In this document: one piece after another, positions 22,676-25,191 of the stretch
How the letters are laid out: every line of letters begins with the position of its first letter
Numbering within the stretch: position 1 is the first letter of the stretch
Assembly (NCBI GenBank): GCA_034432935.1
Contig: DAOUBD010000080.1
Coordinates: 1-25,191, forward strand
DNA length: 25,191 nucleotides
Direction of reading: 5' to 3'
From: DAOUAG01 sp034432935
GTDB lineage: Bacteria; Chloroflexota; Dehalococcoidia; SM23-28-2; RBG-16-64-32
Notes under the pieces: generated by a model
The model's database searches: none
The model's input: only the letters and a program-made list of their open reading frames with translations
Told to the model about the DNA's origin: nothing
Program-made: the position numbers and the translations under genes

Positions 22676-23227
22676 CTAGCGGCGCAGGATCTTGGGCAGC
22701 AGATCCGCCGGCGTGCTGGGCACCGTGTAGTGGTCGTTGATCTCCGGGTCCTCGTATCCGCCGATGAACCGGTAAGTGCGGATCCCCACAACGGGGACAC
22801 CTACCCGGCGGCACAGGTCCAGGGCTTGCTCGGCCCGGCCCACGGGGACGTAGAGATAGAGGGGCGCCACCTTGGCGTAGGGCAGCCACTCATGCCGCGC
22901 CACCTCCTCCCGCACGGTCTCATGGGTCTCGACCTCTGCTAGAATCTTGGCGAAGTTCTCGGGGTGCTGGACCACCACGATATCGGGATAGGCAACCATT
23001 CCGTTGTCCAGGAGGACGCCCATCGTGCGCGTGGGGTGGTTGACGTAGGTCTTGTAGTCCCGGTACTTCGGCGTGGGGAAGGCGAAGCGCACCCGCGCAA
23101 TGCCCTGGACGGCTCGCAGGTGCAGCGCCTCCCTGGCCTCGGAGCGGAGGGACTGGGTGGGCGGCGTGTAGACGCGGAGGGGCCCGGCGGGCGCCGCCTT
23201 TTCTCGGGTGGCGGTCTGTTCGGTCAT
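22676..23227 (-). CDS. Hypothetical protein, PD-(D/E)XK-like
   Basis: I do not recognise a named family. The 183-residue protein has a central YPDIVVV strand (D82), then ILAEVET with E98 and E100, then EEVARHEWLPYAKVAPLYLYVPVG. This order (Asp, then E-x-E on the next strand, then a helix with Trp and a strand ending in VPVG) resembles PD-(D/E)XK nuclease-fold proteins, with Glu in place of the usual Lys. It may therefore be a diverged or inactive nuclease fold. GGAGA lies before the ATG. It is convergent with the Gre-fusion gene and divergent from ctaA. Confidence 0.75.
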   Translation of the reverse strand: MTEQTATREKAAPAGPLRVYTPPTQSLRSEAREALHLRAVQGIARVRFAFPTPKYRDYKTYVNHPTRTMGVLLDNGMVAYPDIVVVQHPENFAKILAEVETHETVREEVARHEWLPYAKVAPLYLYVPVGRAEQALDLCRRVGVPVVGIRTYRFIGGYEDPEINDHYTVPSTPADLLPKILRR

Positions 23228-23325
23228 AGCGCTTTATCTCTCCGGTGTGCTGGCTATTGTCTGGCGTCTGGGAGCAAAGTATCACTGCTGGAATGGGGAA
23301 GGCAAGGCCTGACCCTGCAACCGGC

Positions 23326-23354
23326 TTGACACCGGCCTGATGATTAGTGATATT
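23326..23354 (+). promoter_or_regulatory. Promoter upstream of ctaA-ctaB
   Basis: A perfect TTGACA (23326-23331) and GATATT (23349-23354) are separated by 17 bp. The -35 is embedded in CCGG-CTTGACA-CCGG. The leader to the ctaA GTG is about 100 nt; apart from a doubtful 28-codon reading frame I see nothing in it. Confidence 0.55.
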
Positions 23355-23462
23355 GGTACATGCGTACTATTTCGCAAACACTTTTCACCCTCCGACGATG
23401 CCCTGTAAGCAGGCCCCAAACCATCTCCCCCGGCGCGAACTGCGCTGCGGCCCCGCTGCAAC

Positions 23463-24422
23463 GTGCGCGAGTCCACTGCCGTAACGCCTAGCGCCGCCTT
23501 TGCGGCTGGGCTCGCCCGTGGCTGGCGCTTCGAGTTCCGGCATTTGGCTCTTGTGGCGGTGGCGGCCACTTACGGCCTCATCGTCTTGGGTGGCGTGGTG
23601 CGCTCCACCGGCTCTGGCACCGCGTGCCCGGACTGGCCCCTTTGCAAGGGCGAGGTCATCCCCCCGTTCGAGACGAAGGTGATGATCGAGTACACCCACC
23701 GGGTGGTGGCCTCGCTGGTGGGCGTCATCATCGCTGCTACGGTACTCTGGGCCTGGCGCCGGCGGCGCGCCGACCCGGCGGCCGCGCGCGTCGGCGCCGT
23801 AACGCTGGTGCTCCTGGCGCTACAGGTGGGCGTTGGAGGCATAACTGTGGGCACGGAGACGAACTCGGCGGTAGTGGCCATCCACCTCAGCATCGCCCTG
23901 AGCCTGTTGTCGGCCCTCATCGTCCTGGCTGCAAAGGCGCACCTGCCGGGCGAGGCGCTAGGGCTCTCCTTGCGTAAGGTCCCTACGGAAGCGCTGGCCT
24001 CCCTGACGGCGGTGTTCGCCCTGATCATCGTGGGCGCCTTCGTATCCCAGGAGGGGGCGGGCCTGGCCTATCCTGACTGGCCCCTCTTTGATGGCAAGCT
24101 GACCTGGGCGTCCAGCAAGGCCGGAGAGCTACACTATGCCCACCGGCTGGTGGCCGCTGGCGCGGGGGCGGCCCTAGCCTGGCTGGTCATCCGGATGCTG
24201 AGACGAGAGAGAAATCCTGTGGTGCTGGCGGCGATGACGGCGGCCTTCGCCTTGTACGTGGCACAGGTGTTCGTTGGCGCCAGCAACATCTGGTTCGATC
24301 TGCCCACGTCGCTGCGCATCCTGCACCTAGCCTTGGCTTCCCTCCTCTGGGCTGTGCTACTGTTTGGCATCGTATGGTCCCAGCTACGAGACGCAAACCC
24401 GCCGGAGAGGCCCGCAGCGTGA
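23463..24422 (+). CDS. ctaA: Heme A synthase
   Basis: The 319-residue membrane protein has eight predicted helices in two similar four-helix halves and oxidises heme O to heme A for cytochrome oxidase. Heme-ligand histidines appear as paired motifs: EYTHRVVA and AIHLSIAL in the first half, HYAHRLVA and ILHLALA in the second. The first loop has the cysteine pair ACPDWPLC, as in the Bacillus-type enzymes. The second half has the matching AYPDWPLF without cysteines. The GTG start lacks an evident ribosome site. The stop overlaps the ctaB start by 4 nt. Confidence 0.95.
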   Translation: MRESTAVTPSAAFAAGLARGWRFEFRHLALVAVAATYGLIVLGGVVRSTGSGTACPDWPLCKGEVIPPFETKVMIEYTHRVVASLVGVIIAATVLWAWRRRRADPAAARVGAVTLVLLALQVGVGGITVGTETNSAVVAIHLSIALSLLSALIVLAAKAHLPGEALGLSLRKVPTEALASLTAVFALIIVGAFVSQEGAGLAYPDWPLFDGKLTWASSKAGELHYAHRLVAAGAGAALAWLVIRMLRRERNPVVLAAMTAAFALYVAQVFVGASNIWFDLPTSLRILHLALASLLWAVLLFGIVWSQLRDANPPERPAA

Positions 24423-25191
24423 CCAGCGCCGCGGCCTCCACCACCCGCGCGTTCCGGGACGCCCGCCAGGTGGCTTGGGCCTACTTACGGCTCACCAAGC
24501 CGCGCATCGTGTTGCTCTTGGTGGTCACGACGATACCGGCGATGATTTTGGCCGAGGGCGGCATGCCCTCCCTCTGGCTGATATTGGCGACGGTGGGCGG
24601 CGGCGCCATCGCCGCTGGCGGCGCCAACGCCATGAACATGTTCTTCGACCGGGACATCGACGAGATCATGGGGCGCACCCGCGGCCGCCCGGTGCCTTCG
24701 GGCCAAGTCGACCCGGAACGGGCCGCTGTCTTCGGTTTGGCTCTCGGGGGCCTCGGGTTCGTGATCCTGCAACTCTTCGCCAACTTCCTGGCGGCGGCCC
24801 TTACCATGGGCGCCTACGTCTTCTATATCGTCGTGTACACCCTACTGCTGAAGCGCAGCACGCCCCTGAACATCGTTATCGGCGGCGCGGCCGGGGCGAT
24901 GCCGCCGGTGGTAGGCTGGGCGGCGGTCACCGGTGGCGTGGGGATGGCCGCCATCATCATGTTCGCCATTGTGACGCTGTGGACCCCGCCCCACTTCTGG
25001 GCTCTGGCCCTCAACTACAGTAGCGACTACAAGAAGGCCGGGGTGCCCATGCTCCCCGTGACGGCCGGCCCCGAGGAAACCGGGCGACAGATCCTCTGGC
25101 ATAGCCTCGGGCTGGTGGCGGTGTCGCTTCTCTTGCCCGTATGGAGCCCAGCCGGCCTGGTCTACGAGGCCTCGGCCGCCGTCCTGGGGGC
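24419..25191 (+). CDS. ctaB: Protoheme IX farnesyltransferase (heme O synthase), cut by window end
   Basis: The frame starts at GTG 24419 inside a GTGA overlap with the ctaA stop and is open to the window edge (257 codons). It begins TSAAASTTRAF and continues with YLRLTKPRIVLLLVVTTIPA, the usual first helix. The prenyl-diphosphate-binding motif is NMFFDRDIDEIMGRTRGRPVPSG, with a second acidic/basic motif YSSDYKKAGVPMLPV. It adds a farnesyl chain to heme b to give heme O, the substrate of the neighbouring CtaA. Several membrane helices are visible. The C-terminus is missing only because the window stops. Confidence 0.95.
   Translation, partial: MTSAAASTTRAFRDARQVAWAYLRLTKPRIVLLLVVTTIPAMILAEGGMPSLWLILATVGGGAIAAGGANAMNMFFDRDIDEIMGRTRGRPVPSGQVDPERAAVFGLALGGLGFVILQLFANFLAAALTMGAYVFYIVVYTLLLKRSTPLNIVIGGAAGAMPPVVGWAAVTGGVGMAAIIMFAIVTLWTPPHFWALALNYSSDYKKAGVPMLPVTAGPEETGRQILWHSLGLVAVSLLLPVWSPAGLVYEASAAVLG

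Noticed and set aside
23398..23484. A 28-codon frame in the ctaA leader, overlapping the ctaA start
   Set aside because: It has no ribosome site and no sign of a regulatory peptide; such a frame is expected by chance in GC-rich DNA.

Overview
The window is GC-rich bacterial DNA with ordinary bacterial signals: sigma-70-type promoters, Shine-Dalgarno sites, ATGA/GTGA stop-start overlaps and a tRNA with an encoded CCA. Gene content and protein style suggest an aerobic or microaerobic member of the Chloroflexota, perhaps near Dehalococcoidia. The clues are the NusA N-terminus, a 46-residue two-CxxC zinc-ribbon protein, a long-form inositol-phosphate synthase, Gre paralogs and heme A biosynthesis. 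This placement is inference from remembered protein families, not a database result.

Layout, left to right. Positions 1-476 (-) hold the start of a lipoprotein cut by the window edge. A tRNA-Ser(UGA) follows at 651-741, then a glutamine-synthetase-family ligase with a short-chain dehydrogenase (838-2982, +). Facing them are an HSL-type esterase and a DUF1786 protein (-). Next on the minus strand come serS and the unit greA-lysS-HAD phosphatase-NUDIX. Divergent from greA are a GH1 beta-glucosidase and an M20 amidohydrolase (+). They are followed by an inositol-phosphate synthase carrying an N-terminal helix-turn-helix domain (+).

A short zinc-ribbon gene (-) precedes the classical nusA-ylxR-infB-rbfA-truB operon (-). 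Divergent from nusA is an ECF sigma factor with an overlapping membrane-anchored partner, probably its anti-sigma factor (+). After these come a second Gre factor fused to a recombinase-type core-binding domain (+), a PD-(D/E)XK-like hypothetical (-), and ctaA-ctaB for heme A synthesis (+, ctaB cut by the right edge).

The most unusual content concerns transcription and its control. The stand-alone GreA lacks both acidic residues of the Gre catalytic tip, whereas the fused Gre paralog keeps them. The nusA and greA promoters are each followed by a hairpin plus U-tract ending roughly 45-50 nt after the predicted start site, which suggests attenuation of two elongation-factor operons. Several genes appear leaderless. 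The 255 bp between the nusA and sigma-factor -10 elements contains a tandem GTTCACC repeat with 11-bp period and an inverted pair of DnaA-box-like 9-mers. Three intergenic spacers carry a family of palindromic repeats.
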